From Planomonospora parontospora (GTDB taxonomy: Bacteria > Actinomycetota > Actinomycetes > Streptosporangiales > Streptosporangiaceae): a stretch of DNA of 64,000 bases. The translations under genes were made by a program, and so were the position numbers. This document shows positions 45,555 to 54,284 of the stretch, one piece after another (the first letter of the stretch is position 1; every line of letters begins with the position of its first letter). Below the pieces are notes generated by a model. The model ran no database searches and had not been told where the DNA came from. It was given only the letters and a program-made list of their open reading frames with translations. The DNA lies in NCBI GenBank assembly GCA_014647935.1, contig BMQD01000007.1, positions 248,001 through 312,000 of the forward strand. Direction: 5' to 3'.

Positions 45555-46403
45555 GTGGCATCGCACAGGGACCTGCCCGCCGGCATGGTGAACCACATCT
45601 TCACGAACACCGGCAACTCCTCGTTCACCGAGTTCGTCGGGTCCTACGCGCCGGAGCTGCTGCCCGGCCGCAACGACAACCTGGCGGCGCCGGTCGGCGA
45701 CCAGATCGCGCACGCGACCACGATCGTCGCGGCCACCTGCGCCGGAGGCGTGGTGATGGCCGGGGACCGCCGGGCCACCTCCGGCAACATCATCGCCCAG
45801 CGGGAGATCGAGAAGGTCTTCCGGACCGACGACCACTCGTGCATGGGCATCGCCGGGGCGGCGAGCACCGGCATCGAGATGGCCCGCCTCTACCGGGTGG
45901 AGCTGGAGCACTACGAGAAGATGGAGGGCCGGACGCTCTCGGTGGCGGGCAAGGCCAACCGGCTCGCCACGATGATCCGGGGCAACCTGGCGATGGCGAT
46001 GCAGGGCCTGGTGGTGGTGCCGCTGTTCGCGGCCTACGACCCCGACATCGACGGCGGCCGGATCTTCAGCTACGACGTGGGCGGCGGGCCGTACGAGCAG
46101 TTCCACCACCACGCGATCGGCTCCGGCTCGATCTTCGCGCGGGGCTCGCTGAAGAAGCTCTACCGGGAGGGGGCCTCTCCCGAGGACACCGTGATGGCGC
46201 TCATCCAGTCGCTCTACGACGCGGCCGACGACGACTCGGCGACCGGCGGGCCCGACGTGACCCGCAGGATCTGGCCGGTGGTCGCCACGATCACCGCCGA
46301 CGGGTTCCGCAGGCTGCCCGACGACGAGGTCGCCGAGTACGTCCAGGCGACCGTGGCCGGCCGCATGACCAACCCCGACGGTCCCGTCGCCCCGCTGCGC
46401 TGA
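45555..46403 (+). CDS. prcB: 20S proteasome beta subunit precursor
   Basis: A 282-residue Ntn hydrolase. A 54-residue propeptide precedes the processing site, after which Thr55 ([21 protein letters not shown]) becomes the N-terminal nucleophile. Lys and Asp residues of the active site (GDRRAT, later [14 protein letters not shown]) are conserved. It forms the inner two rings of the proteasome. GTG 45555 has GGAGGGAG upstream; an in-frame ATG at 45528 is less well placed. It precedes prcA by 36 bp. Confidence 0.96.
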   Translation: MASHRDLPAGMVNHIFTNTGNSSFTEFVGSYAPELLPGRNDNLAAPVGDQIAHATTIVAATCAGGVVMAGDRRATSGNIIAQREIEKVFRTDDHSCMGIAGAASTGIEMARLYRVELEHYEKMEGRTLSVAGKANRLATMIRGNLAMAMQGLVVVPLFAAYDPDIDGGRIFSYDVGGGPYEQFHHHAIGSGSIFARGSLKKLYREGASPEDTVMALIQSLYDAADDDSATGGPDVTRRIWPVVATITADGFRRLPDDEVAEYVQATVAGRMTNPDGPVAPLR

Positions 46404-46424
46404 CACGAGCCGCGCTGACACGAG
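46397..46424. repeat. 15-bp tandem duplication across the prcB stop codon
   Basis: GCGCTGACACGAG occurs at 46397-46409 and again at 46412-46424. Both TGA codons are in the same frame, giving prcB two successive in-frame stops. Confidence 0.75.
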
Positions 46425-46439
46425 AGGAAGAGCACCACG

Positions 46440-47258
46440 GTGTCCATGCCCTTTGGATATGCGTCCCCTGAGCAGATCATGCGGGACAAGGCGGACTACG
46501 CGCGCAAGGGCATCGCGCGCGGCCGCAGTGTGGTCGTGCTCCAGTACGAGCACGGCATCCTGTTCGTCGCCCCCAACCCCTCCCGGGCACTGCACAAGAT
46601 CAGCGAGATCTACGACCGGATCGGGTTCGCCGCGGTCGGCCGCTACAACGAGTTCGAGGCGCTGCGGCTGGGCGGCATCCGCTACGCCGACATCAACGGC
46701 TACACCTACGACCGCTCGGACGTGACCGCGCGCGGGCTGGCCAACCTGTACGCGCAGAACCTCGGGCAGATCTTCACCGAGTCGATCAAGTCGTTCGAGG
46801 TGGAGGTGGTGGTCGCCGAGGTCGGCGACACCCCGGAGACCGACGCGATCTACCGGCTGACCTTCGACGGCTCGGTCTTCGACGAGCACGGCATGGCCGT
46901 GATGGGCGGCCAGGCGGAGGCGGTGACCACCCGGCTCAAGGAGCACTACCGGGAGGGCATGACGCTGGCGCAGGCGCTGGAGGCGGCGCTGGCCGCGCTG
47001 ACCGAGCCGGGCGGCGAGCGTCCGCCGGTGGGGCAGCTGGAGGTGGCGGTGCTCGACCGCAACCGCGAGCACCGCAAGTTCCAGCGGCTCGTCGGCTCCC
47101 GGCTCGAGACGCTGCTCGCCGAGGCCGCGGCGGGGCGTGCCGCGCAGGCGCCGCCCGCGGAGTCGGAGTCCGCGCCCGGGGCCGTCTCGGCTCCGGAGAG
47201 CGGCGCCGGTCCGGCGACCGGCCCCGAGGGCGACATCGACACCGGCTCCGGCGGCTGA
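46440..47258 (+). CDS. prcA: 20S proteasome alpha subunit
   Basis: A 272-residue subunit of the outer gate rings. The N-terminus [28 protein letters not shown] is the classic gating segment with the H0 helix. The last 40 residues are an Ala/Pro/Gly/Ser-rich tail ([16 protein letters not shown]), longer than in many PrcA proteins; the ARC-binding pockets lie in the ring body. GTG 46440 follows a GAGGAAGAG ribosome site. Confidence 0.96.
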   Translation: MSMPFGYASPEQIMRDKADYARKGIARGRSVVVLQYEHGILFVAPNPSRALHKISEIYDRIGFAAVGRYNEFEALRLGGIRYADINGYTYDRSDVTARGLANLYAQNLGQIFTESIKSFEVEVVVAEVGDTPETDAIYRLTFDGSVFDEHGMAVMGGQAEAVTTRLKEHYREGMTLAQALEAALAALTEPGGERPPVGQLEVAVLDRNREHRKFQRLVGSRLETLLAEAAAGRAAQAPPAESESAPGAVSAPESGAGPATGPEGDIDTGSGG

Positions 47259-47292
47259 CCTCTCTCGGCCGGGGGATACGGCGGGTTCCAGA

Positions 47293-47324
47293 CGAGGGGT
47301 ACGGCGGGCCCGCCGTACCCCTCG
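47293..47324 (+). terminator. Perfect palindromic terminator after prcA
   Basis: A 32-base perfect palindrome centred on GGGCCC begins 35 bp after the prcA stop. It isolates prcBA from the secreted protein gene and pafA. Confidence 0.75.
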
Positions 47325-47392
47325 CCTGGGGTGTGACGCGGATCACCGGCCCCTCGCCCAACCGATCACCGGGAGGCGCCGTCGTAACGGAC

Positions 47393-47905
47393 ATGAAGCG
47401 ATCTCTTGCAGCGGCCTCCGCGGTGTTCGCCCTCGCCCTGGCCGGAACGACCGCGGCGGAGGCGGCGGCGGTTCCGGACTTCCCGAACCCCAAGATCTTC
47501 GGCGCCTCGTTCCAGCGCGACCCCGGCCACGACTTCACCAAGCGCATCAGCCCCCGCAGGGACGGCGTCCTGCGCGGCTGGATCACCTACGTCGGCTCCC
47601 GGCACGTCGAGTACGAACCGATCAAGTGGAAGCGGGCCAAGTACGCCGAGGGCTACTTCGTGGGCCCGCCGGAGGGCGACGTCACCGCCTACGCCTCACC
47701 GGTCGCCGGGGACGTCGTCTATCTGAGCGCCTTCGGCTGCGGCAAGGCCAGGGCCGGCACGACCGTGAGCCCGAAGACCGGCCTGGGCGTCAAGCGCTGC
47801 TCCCGCAAGGCGCTGCTGGCCAACGCCAAGAAGAGCAGGATGCCCGGACTCATCACCGTCTACAAGGGCAAGATCGTCAAGTTCCAGGAAATCTACACGC
47901 CCTGA
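47393..47905 (+). CDS. Small secreted protein of unknown function
   Basis: A 170-residue protein with a Sec signal peptide (MKRSLAAASAVFALALAG, cleavage near AEAAA). The mature part has two cysteines (AFGCGKARAG and KRCSRKAL) that could form a disulfide, many Lys/Arg residues, and no recognised domain. The spacing TYVGSRHVEYEPIKWKRAKYAEGYFVG suggests a small beta-rich fold. It sits between prcA and pafA, normally neighbours, and has its own upstream gap. Ribosome site is weak. Confidence 0.78.
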   Translation: MKRSLAAASAVFALALAGTTAAEAAAVPDFPNPKIFGASFQRDPGHDFTKRISPRRDGVLRGWITYVGSRHVEYEPIKWKRAKYAEGYFVGPPEGDVTAYASPVAGDVVYLSAFGCGKARAGTTVSPKTGLGVKRCSRKALLANAKKSRMPGLITVYKGKIVKFQEIYTP

Positions 47906-48004
47906 GTCCGCTTACGCCCCCGGGCCGGGGGGCATAAGCCCCCCGACCGAAAACCCCGACGGATCCTTCCCGCTCGAGGTACCTGGCGAATAGTGTGAGG
48001 AAGC

Positions 48005-48146
48005 GACTCCTCCGCTCCTTGCCGGAGCGGCTTCTCGCTTCCCTCTGCCGAGGTAGGCGACGGCCAAGCCCTGACCGTTTCGAACACAAGGACCATAACA
48101 GGGAAGTGACCCCCCTGCCGGGTGAACCCGACAGTCCCCTCGCTAG
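48005..48146 (+). repeat. Structured repeat, copy 1, directly upstream of pafA
   Basis: This 142-nt stretch is roughly 80% identical to 62378-62520. Potential stems: 48012-48018/48024-48030 (7 bp perfect), 48060-48066/48072-48078 (one mismatch), and 48115-48123/48126-48134 (one mismatch, GA loop). It ends TCCCCTCGCTAG, 7 bases before the pafA ATG; its last bases contribute to the TAGGAGA ribosome site. It could be a MITE, an IS-derived end, or a structured leader RNA. No transposase lies nearby. Confidence 0.8.
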
Positions 48147-48153
48147 GAGAACG

Positions 48154-49512
48154 ATGGACCGCCGCATCTTCGGGCTTGAGAACGAATACGGTGTCACCTG
48201 CACGTTTCGGGGGCAGCGGCGGCTGTCACCCGACGAGGTCGCCCGCTACCTCTTCCGCCGGGTCGTCTCGTGGGGCCGGTCGAGCAACGTCTTCCTCCGC
48301 AACGGCGCGCGCCTCTACCTGGACGTCGGCAGCCACCCGGAATACGCCACCCCCGAGTGCGACAACGTCATCGAGCTGGTGACGCACGACAAGGCGGGCG
48401 AGCGCATCCTCGAGGGCCTGCTCCTGGACGCCGAGAAGCGGCTCCGGGAGGAGGGCATCGCCGGAGACATCTACCTGTTCAAGAACAACACCGACTCGGC
48501 CGGCAACTCCTACGGCTGCCACGAGAACTACCTGGTCGGACGGCACGGCGAGTTCGGCCGCCTGGCCGACGTGCTGATCCCCTTCCTGGTCACCCGGCAG
48601 ATCATCTGCGGCGCCGGCAAGGTGCTGCAGACGCCGCGCGGCGCGGTCTACTGCGTCTCCCAGCGGGCCGAGCACATCTGGGAGGGCGTGTCCTCGGCGA
48701 CCACCCGGTCGCGGCCGATCATCAACACCCGCGACGAGCCGCACGCCGACGCCGAGCGCTTCCGCCGCCTGCACGTCATCGTCGGCGACTCGAACATGAG
48801 CGAGACGACCATGCTGCTCAAGGTCGGCGCGACCGACCTGGTGCTGCGCATGATCGAGGCGGGCACGGTGATGCGCGACCTGTCGCTGGAGAACCCGATC
48901 CGGGCCATCCGCGAGGTGTCCCACGACATGACCGGCCGCCGGCGGGTGCGCCTGGCCAACGGCCGGGAGGCGTCCTCGCTGGAGATCCAGCAGGAATACC
49001 TGGCCAAGGCCCGCGACTTCGTCGACCGGCGCGGCGGCGACGAGATCAGCCACCGGGTGCTGGAGCTGTGGGAGCGCACGCTCAACGCCGTCGAGACGGG
49101 CAACCTGGACCTGGTCGCGCGGGAGATCGACTGGGTGACCAAATACCAGCTGATCGAGCGCTACCGCGCCAAGTACGACCTGCCGCTCTCCAGTCCGAGG
49201 GTCGCCCAGCTCGACCTGGCCTACCACGACGTGCACCGCCGCCGGGGGCTGTTCTACCTGCTGCAGAAGCGCGGGGCGGTGGAGCGGGTGGCCTCCGACC
49301 TGAAGATCTTCGAGGCCAAGTCGGTGCCGCCGCAGACCACCCGGGCGAAGCTGCGCGGCGAGTTCATCCGGCGGGCGCAGGAGAAGCGGCGCGACTTCAC
49401 CGTCGACTGGGTGCACCTGAAGCTCAACGACCAGGCGCAGCGGACCGTGCTGTGCAAGGACCCGTTCCGCAGCGTGGACGAGCGGGTGGACAAGCTGATC
49501 GCGGGCATGTGA
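48154..49512 (+). CDS. pafA: Pup ligase PafA
   Basis: A 452-residue ligase that activates the Pup C-terminal Glu with ATP and joins it to substrate lysines. The N-terminal FGLENEYGV carries catalytic Glu9. Conserved blocks [39 protein letters not shown] and [20 protein letters not shown] are shared with Dop at 30406, and a C-terminal small domain (about 385-452) binds the core fold. It lacks the Dop loop, distinguishing the two. ATG 48154 directly follows the structured repeat. Confidence 0.97.
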   Translation: MDRRIFGLENEYGVTCTFRGQRRLSPDEVARYLFRRVVSWGRSSNVFLRNGARLYLDVGSHPEYATPECDNVIELVTHDKAGERILEGLLLDAEKRLREEGIAGDIYLFKNNTDSAGNSYGCHENYLVGRHGEFGRLADVLIPFLVTRQIICGAGKVLQTPRGAVYCVSQRAEHIWEGVSSATTRSRPIINTRDEPHADAERFRRLHVIVGDSNMSETTMLLKVGATDLVLRMIEAGTVMRDLSLENPIRAIREVSHDMTGRRRVRLANGREASSLEIQQEYLAKARDFVDRRGGDEISHRVLELWERTLNAVETGNLDLVAREIDWVTKYQLIERYRAKYDLPLSSPRVAQLDLAYHDVHRRRGLFYLLQKRGAVERVASDLKIFEAKSVPPQTTRAKLRGEFIRRAQEKRRDFTVDWVHLKLNDQAQRTVLCKDPFRSVDERVDKLIAGM

Positions 49513-49528
49513 CGGCGGCCCGGGCGGT

Positions 49529-49613
49529 GGGCGGTCCGCCGCCCGCCCGGGGACGGCAGGAGCGGCCGGGCGGTCCGCCGCCCGCGACGGGCACCCGGCG
49601 GGCGGTCCGTCGT
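49529..49613. repeat. Three short self-complementary GGGCGGTCCG repeats after pafA
   Basis: GGGCGGTCCGCCGCCCG occurs at 49529-49545 and 49568-49584, and a truncated copy at 49600-49613. Each full copy can fold on itself, so the cluster probably ends the pafA transcript. Confidence 0.5.
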
Positions 49614-49721
49614 GGTCGGGCGGCGCGTGTTCGCGAGGATGAACGTTTCACCGCTTATCCCTGCCGTATGCGGCGGTCGGATAGTGTGGCGCGAACCTGA
49701 CGTCTGCTTGAGGGATATCGA

Positions 49722-50675
49722 ATGCGCCGCCGCAGCCTGGCCGTACTGGCCGCAGTGCCTCTGTTGTTCGCCGCAGCCTGCGGCACCGATCAGAGCGGCA
49801 CCAAGCCCGCCGCCGGCAGCGGCATCAAGGTGACGGGCGACGTCGGCAAGAAGCCGACGGTGACCTTTCCGACGGGCGCGCCCGCGAAGAAGTCCGTCGA
49901 GGAGACGGTCAAGGACGGCTCCGGCACGGAGTTCAAGGTCGGCGACAACGTCATCGTCAACTACACGGTCTACACGTGGGACGGCAAGACCAACGCCGCG
50001 GCCATGTCCACCTACGACACGGGCTCCCCGGAGACCATCCCGGTCAGCGACCAGTTGCCGTCGGTCCTGAAGGAGGCGTTCGTCGGGGCCAAGCCCGGCG
50101 GCCGCCACGTCGCCGTGGTGGCCCCCGACAGCCTGTCCCCGCAGCAGCTGGAGCAGGCCAAGCAGCAGGGCCAGGCCGAGGTGACCCAGGTGCTGGTGCT
50201 GGACATGGTGGGCCTGGAGCCGCCGGCGCCGAAGCCCGTCACCGTGGACGGCAAGGCCACTGACCCCGGCGTCAAGGGCGTCAAGGTCGAGAACCCGGGC
50301 CCCGGCAAGACGCCCAAGCTGACCACGAAGACCGGTGAGAAGGCGCCCAAGGAGCTGATCTCCAAGGTCGTCATCAAGGGCACCGGCCCCGAGGTGAAGT
50401 CCGGCCAGAAGCTCATGGCCCACTACATCGGCAAGATCTGGGGCACCGACAAGGAGTTCGACAGCAGCTGGGGCCGGGGCGAGCCGGCGACCTTCCCGAT
50501 CGGCGTCGGCCAGGTCGTCAAGGGCTGGGACCAGACGCTGGTCGGCCAGACCGTCGGCAGCCGCGTGCTGGTCACCATCCCGCCGGACCTCGGCTACGGT
50601 CCCGAGGGTCGCGCCCCGAGCATCAAGGGCACCGACACCATGGTCTTCCTGGTGGACATCGTCGGCGCCTACTAG
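49722..50675 (+). CDS. FKBP-type peptidyl-prolyl isomerase lipoprotein, two domains
   Basis: A 317-residue exported protein. The lipoprotein signal has lipobox AAAC (Cys20). Two FKBP-like domains follow: a first, shorter and degenerate one (VGDNVIVNYTVYTWDGKTNAAA) and a second, more canonical one (GQKLMAHYIGKIWGTDKEFDSSWGRGEPATFPIG...VKGWDQTLVGQTVGSRVLVTIPPDLGYG). It should fold extracytoplasmic proteins. A paralogue follows at 50842. Confidence 0.93.
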   Translation: MRRRSLAVLAAVPLLFAAACGTDQSGTKPAAGSGIKVTGDVGKKPTVTFPTGAPAKKSVEETVKDGSGTEFKVGDNVIVNYTVYTWDGKTNAAAMSTYDTGSPETIPVSDQLPSVLKEAFVGAKPGGRHVAVVAPDSLSPQQLEQAKQQGQAEVTQVLVLDMVGLEPPAPKPVTVDGKATDPGVKGVKVENPGPGKTPKLTTKTGEKAPKELISKVVIKGTGPEVKSGQKLMAHYIGKIWGTDKEFDSSWGRGEPATFPIGVGQVVKGWDQTLVGQTVGSRVLVTIPPDLGYGPEGRAPSIKGTDTMVFLVDIVGAY

Positions 50676-50683
50676 GCACCGGT

Positions 50684-50730
50684 CCGGCCGGTCGCGACGC
50701 TCCCCCCGGGCGGGCGTCGCGACCGGCCGG
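50684..50730 (+). terminator. 17-bp stem terminator between the FKBP genes
   Basis: Arms 50684-50700 and 50714-50730 are perfectly complementary around a 13-base loop, starting 9 bp after the stop codon. The two FKBP genes are therefore probably separate transcripts. Confidence 0.8.
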
Positions 50731-50841
50731 GCAGGGGCAGGCCCGGTCGCGCACGCGCGCGGCCGGGCCTGCCGCATGTTACTGACATCTCCCCCAATAG
50801 CGGGTTAGGGTGGGCGCATCCACCGATCCAGGGGGAGCCGG

Positions 50842-51744
50842 ATGCGTCCTCGGGCCCTGCTCGTCGTGCTCTCGCTCGCGCTGGCCTGCGGCTGCACCGC
50901 GGGCGGGCAGGCGGGCCCGGACATCGCGGTCGGCGGCGACTTCGGCGCCGAGCCGGAGATCGGCTTCCCCGTCGGCGGTCCTTCCGAGGACCTGCGGGTT
51001 CGCGAGCAGATGGCCGGGACCGGAGCCGTGGTGGAGCCGGGCGACCTCGTCGTCGCCCACTACACCGCGCACGTGTGGGACGGCCGGGACAACCGCCTGC
51101 TGGCCTCCAGCTTCGACCAGGGGGCGCCCGCCTCCTTCCCGCTGAACGGGGCGGTCACCGGGGTGGGCAAGGCGCTCCAGGGCCACCGGGTCGGCAGCCG
51201 CGTCGTCGCGGTGATCCCGCCGGAGGAGGGCTACGGGCCCAATCCGCCCGGCGGGATGAGCGCCGGGGAGACGCTGTTCTACGTGATCGACGTGCTCGGC
51301 GCGTTCCCGGCGGGCGCCGCCGCGCAGGGGTCCGGCGGCCCGGGGGAGCTCGCCGGAGTGAAGATCACCGGCGGTCCCGGGGAGCGGCCGGCTCTCACCC
51401 TGCCGGACGGCCGTCCCCCCGCCGGCCTGGAGACCGAGGTGCTCGTCCGGGGCAGGGGGGCGAGGACCCAGGCGGGACGGCTCCTCGTCGTCCAGTACGA
51501 GGGCAGGGTCTGGGGGTCGGACGCCGTGCTGGACTCCACCTGGCGGACCGGGCGGCCCAAGGCCTTCCGGATCGGCAAGGGCGCCGTCATCCCCGGCTGG
51601 GACCGCGCCCTGACCGGCGTTCCGGTCGGCAGCCGCGTCGCGATGGTCGTGCCCCCGGCCCTCGGCTACCGGCAGGGGCTGCCGCCCCTGGTCAAGCCCT
51701 CCGACACCCTCGTCTTCGTCGTGGACGTGCTCGCCGCCTACTGA
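50842..51744 (+). CDS. FKBP-type peptidyl-prolyl isomerase lipoprotein, two domains
   Basis: A 300-residue paralogue of the preceding protein. Its lipobox is around LACGC, and it keeps both FKBP-like domains (PGDLVVAHYTAHVWDG...IPPEEGYGPNPPGG and GRLLVVQYEGRVWGSD...VPPALGYRQG). Several substrate-pocket aromatics visible in typical FKBPs are replaced, so isomerase activity of either domain is uncertain. ATG 50842 follows CAGGGGGAGCCGG. Confidence 0.9.
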   Translation: MRPRALLVVLSLALACGCTAGGQAGPDIAVGGDFGAEPEIGFPVGGPSEDLRVREQMAGTGAVVEPGDLVVAHYTAHVWDGRDNRLLASSFDQGAPASFPLNGAVTGVGKALQGHRVGSRVVAVIPPEEGYGPNPPGGMSAGETLFYVIDVLGAFPAGAAAQGSGGPGELAGVKITGGPGERPALTLPDGRPPAGLETEVLVRGRGARTQAGRLLVVQYEGRVWGSDAVLDSTWRTGRPKAFRIGKGAVIPGWDRALTGVPVGSRVAMVVPPALGYRQGLPPLVKPSDTLVFVVDVLAAY

Positions 51745-51776
51745 GGCGCCCGGTGGACTGCGGTGGACCTCCGACG

Positions 51777-51795
51777 GGCGGTCCGGCGGACCGCC
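51777..51795 (+). terminator. Short hairpin after the second FKBP gene
   Basis: GGCGGTCC (51777-51784) and GGACCGCC (51788-51795) pair perfectly around a 3-base loop, 33 bp beyond the stop. Confidence 0.5.
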
Positions 51796-51899
51796 GGACG
51801 GGGCCCGCGCACCGCCGCCTGCCGCGGCCCTGCCGTGGCACCGGCCGGTCCGGGCGAGCGGGACGATGGGGCGGTGGCCGGGCGGACTAGACTCCGGCC

Positions 51900-52667
51900 G
51901 TGAACGGCGACGATCTGAGCGCGGTGGCGGTCCTGAACGATCCCGTACGGCGGGCGGTCTACGAGTACGTGGTCGCCCAGGGGCGCGAGGTGGGGCGCAA
52001 CGAGGCGGCCGAGGCGGCGGGGGTGCAGCGCACGCTCGCCGCGTTCCACCTGGACAAGCTGGTCGAGGCCGGGTTGCTGGAGTCCGGGTTCAAACGGCTG
52101 GGGGAGCGGACCGGGCCGGGGAGCGGCCGGCCGGCCAAGGTCTACCGCCGGGCGCCGGGTGAGTGGCAGGTGAGCGTCCCGTCCCGCGACTACCGCACGC
52201 TCGCCCTGGTGCTGGCCGAGGCGGTCGACCTGCTCGGCGGGGACGAGCGGGCCGAGGAGGCCGCCCGGCGGGCGGGGCGCAGGCTCGCGGGCGGACGGGG
52301 CGAGCCGGGGCCGGGCGGGCCGGGCGGGCCGGGCGGATCGGGTGGACCGGGCGGTCAGGACCCGTCGCGCGGCCGGGAGGGGGCGGCCGGAGGGCCGGAC
52401 GCGGCCGGAGTGCCCGGAGACTCCGGTGATCTCGATGACCTGCTGCGGCGGCGCGGTTACGAGCCCTACGAGGAGGACGGCCGCCTGCGGCTGCGCAACT
52501 GCCCGTTCCACGTCCTGGCCGAGGAGCACCCGCTGCTGGTCTGCTCGATGAACCTGGCCCTGTGCCGGGGACTGCTGGAGGGACTCGGCCGCGACCCCGG
52601 GCGGGCCCGGTCGGACCCGCGGCCGAGGGAGTGCTGCGTGAGCTTCTCTATAGATAATGATAATTGA
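51900..52667 (+). CDS. ArsR/SufR-like helix-turn-helix regulator with C-terminal cysteines
   Basis: A 255-residue regulator. A winged helix-turn-helix lies at residues 10-75 (LNDPVRRAVYEYV, NEAAEAAGVQRTLAAFHLDKLVEAGLLES). A Gly/Pro-rich linker from repeated GGGCCGGGC units follows, then a C-terminal domain with Cys residues NCPFHVL, LLVCSMNLALC and ECCVSFS. The C-x-x...C...C pattern recalls SufR-type predicted Fe-S regulators (COG2345-like). It may therefore sense redox state or metal, which is inference. The family match is by motif only. Confidence 0.75.
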   Translation: MNGDDLSAVAVLNDPVRRAVYEYVVAQGREVGRNEAAEAAGVQRTLAAFHLDKLVEAGLLESGFKRLGERTGPGSGRPAKVYRRAPGEWQVSVPSRDYRTLALVLAEAVDLLGGDERAEEAARRAGRRLAGGRGEPGPGGPGGPGGSGGPGGQDPSRGREGAAGGPDAAGVPGDSGDLDDLLRRRGYEPYEEDGRLRLRNCPFHVLAEEHPLLVCSMNLALCRGLLEGLGRDPGRARSDPRPRECCVSFSIDNDN

Positions 52668-52699
52668 CATAGAAGGCGCGGGGATGGTCTGCTGAGGTC

Positions 52700-53230
52700 A
52701 TGCATCTGGCACAGTTGAACGTCGCCCGCCTCCGCGCCCCCTTGGACTCGCCCGAGATCGCTGACTTCGTCGCGCTCCTCGAACCGGTCAACAAGGTCTC
52801 CGACGAGTCCCCCGGCTTCGTCTGGCGGCTCAAGGAGAGCGAGGACGACCCGCAGGCCACGGTCCAGCACGACTACGGCGACGACCTGGTGATCAACTTC
52901 TCGGTCTGGGAGTCGCGCGAGGCGCTGTGGAACTTCGTCTACCGCAGCGCCCACCTGCCGGTGCTGCAGCGGCGCCGGGAGTGGTTCCTGAGCATGGCGG
53001 AGCCGTACTCGGTGATGTGGTGGATCCCCGAAGGGCACATCCCCTCGCTGGCGGAGGGGATGGAGCGGCTGGAACTGCTCCGGCGCGAGGGGCCCGGCCC
53101 GCGGGCCTTCACGTTCAGGGACTTCCACGACGGTGGGGCGGCCGGTGACGGCGCGGGCCCCGGCGGCGCGGGCTCCTACGGCAGCAGCGAGGCCGCCAGC
53201 CTGCCCGCGGCGGCCGAGGCCAGGAAGTAG
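52700..53230 (+). CDS. DUF3291 family protein
   Basis: A 176-residue protein whose first 145 residues match the DUF3291 pattern: LAQLNVARLRAPLDSPEIADFV, SPGFVWRLKE, INFSVWESREALWNFVY, and a C-terminal MWWIPEGHIPSLAEGMERLELLR. The fold resembles small ferredoxin-like monooxygenase-type barrels. Function is unknown. A Gly/Ala-rich tail of about 30 residues reads across the end of the convergent DUF3866 gene (55-bp overlap), so the natural stop is unusual. Confidence 0.85.
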   Translation: MHLAQLNVARLRAPLDSPEIADFVALLEPVNKVSDESPGFVWRLKESEDDPQATVQHDYGDDLVINFSVWESREALWNFVYRSAHLPVLQRRREWFLSMAEPYSVMWWIPEGHIPSLAEGMERLELLRREGPGPRAFTFRDFHDGGAAGDGAGPGGAGSYGSSEAASLPAAAEARK

Positions 53231-54243
53231 GCCCGGTCCTCCTCCAGCCCCCGCCCCATGGTGGACAGCCGCACCGGCGACGCCTCCAGCGCCTCGTGCA
53301 GCCCGTCCACGGGCACGGGCACCAGCTCGTGCCGCTCGCCCAGCGGCCGGGCCTGCTCGGCCACCCGGGCGCCGAACCCGCCCGGCAGCTCGGGCAGCGC
53401 CACCCGGGCGGGGGCCAGGGCGACCCGCCCGTAGGCGGTCAGCGAGTGGTGCGAGAGGCCGAGGTGCCGCTCGCGGGGGTCGCCCTCGCTGACCCGCAGC
53501 GCCGCGACCGGGCGGCCCGACAGCACCGCGGCGGCGTTGACCGCCTCCCCGGCCGAGACGCCGGAGAAGCCCCACCGGGTCCCGCCGCCCAGGTTGCCCG
53601 GCCCCTGGGTGACGACCGCGACGTCGGCCGACAGGACGTGCCGGGCCGCCAGCAGGCCGGTGTGCACCGTCACCGCCTCCACGTCCCCGCCGAAGGACTG
53701 GCCCGTGGTCACCGTCCCGCACAGCCAGCCGACCTCCCGCAGCCGCGCGCACGACATGGAGAACCAGGCCGGCAGCGCGCCCCCGTCGAGCATCACGTAG
53801 ACGACCCGGACGCCGGGGCGGGAGCCGTACAGGCCGCACAGAATCGCCGGGAGGGCCGAGTGCAGGTCGGCGACGACCACCGGCATCCCGTCCAGGGAGT
53901 CGGCCTCGCGCAGGACCTCGTGGTGCGGGGAGCCCTGCTCGTCGGCGCCGGGCACGGTGGCCTGCAGCGGGGTGTAGCGTGCCTTCACCAGATGTCCCGG
54001 TCCGTGTGGATCTTCCGGCAAACGGTCGGGAAGCGCCACCACCATGGCGTAACCTCCCGTACCGAGACCCATCGCGAGCGCGGTCGTGTTGAGCAGGACC
54101 GCGTCGCCGGGCTCGGGGCGTCCCACGAGGGCGGGATAGGCGAGTGCGCGCGCCTGGCCCTCCTCGGTGGCGACGTCCAGCTCCACCGCCCCCGGCCACT
54201 CGCGCCGGATCCGTACGACCTCGCCCCTGCGCCATCTGATCAC
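53176..54243 (-). CDS. DUF3866 family protein
   Basis: A 355-residue soluble protein of the DUF3866 family, often found beside pafB in actinobacteria. Visible blocks include GDAVLLNTTALAMGLGTGGYAMVVA, the RYTPLQATVPGADEQGSPHHE segment, and GGGTRWGFSGVSAGEAVNAA. No catalytic motif is established. GTG 54243 was chosen because the family N-terminus (VIRWRRGEVV) begins there; an upstream ATG at 54291 would overlap pafB's own start. It is divergent from pafB with a 41-bp gap. Confidence 0.85.
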   Translation of the reverse strand: MIRWRRGEVVRIRREWPGAVELDVATEEGQARALAYPALVGRPEPGDAVLLNTTALAMGLGTGGYAMVVALPDRLPEDPHGPGHLVKARYTPLQATVPGADEQGSPHHEVLREADSLDGMPVVVADLHSALPAILCGLYGSRPGVRVVYVMLDGGALPAWFSMSCARLREVGWLCGTVTTGQSFGGDVEAVTVHTGLLAARHVLSADVAVVTQGPGNLGGGTRWGFSGVSAGEAVNAAAVLSGRPVAALRVSEGDPRERHLGLSHHSLTAYGRVALAPARVALPELPGGFGARVAEQARPLGERHELVPVPVDGLHEALEASPVRLSTMGRGLEEDRAYFLASAAAGRLAASLLP

Positions 54244-54284
54244 GCGGGGAAGGGTAGCGTCATTTGAACAGGGAGGGAGGCCGG

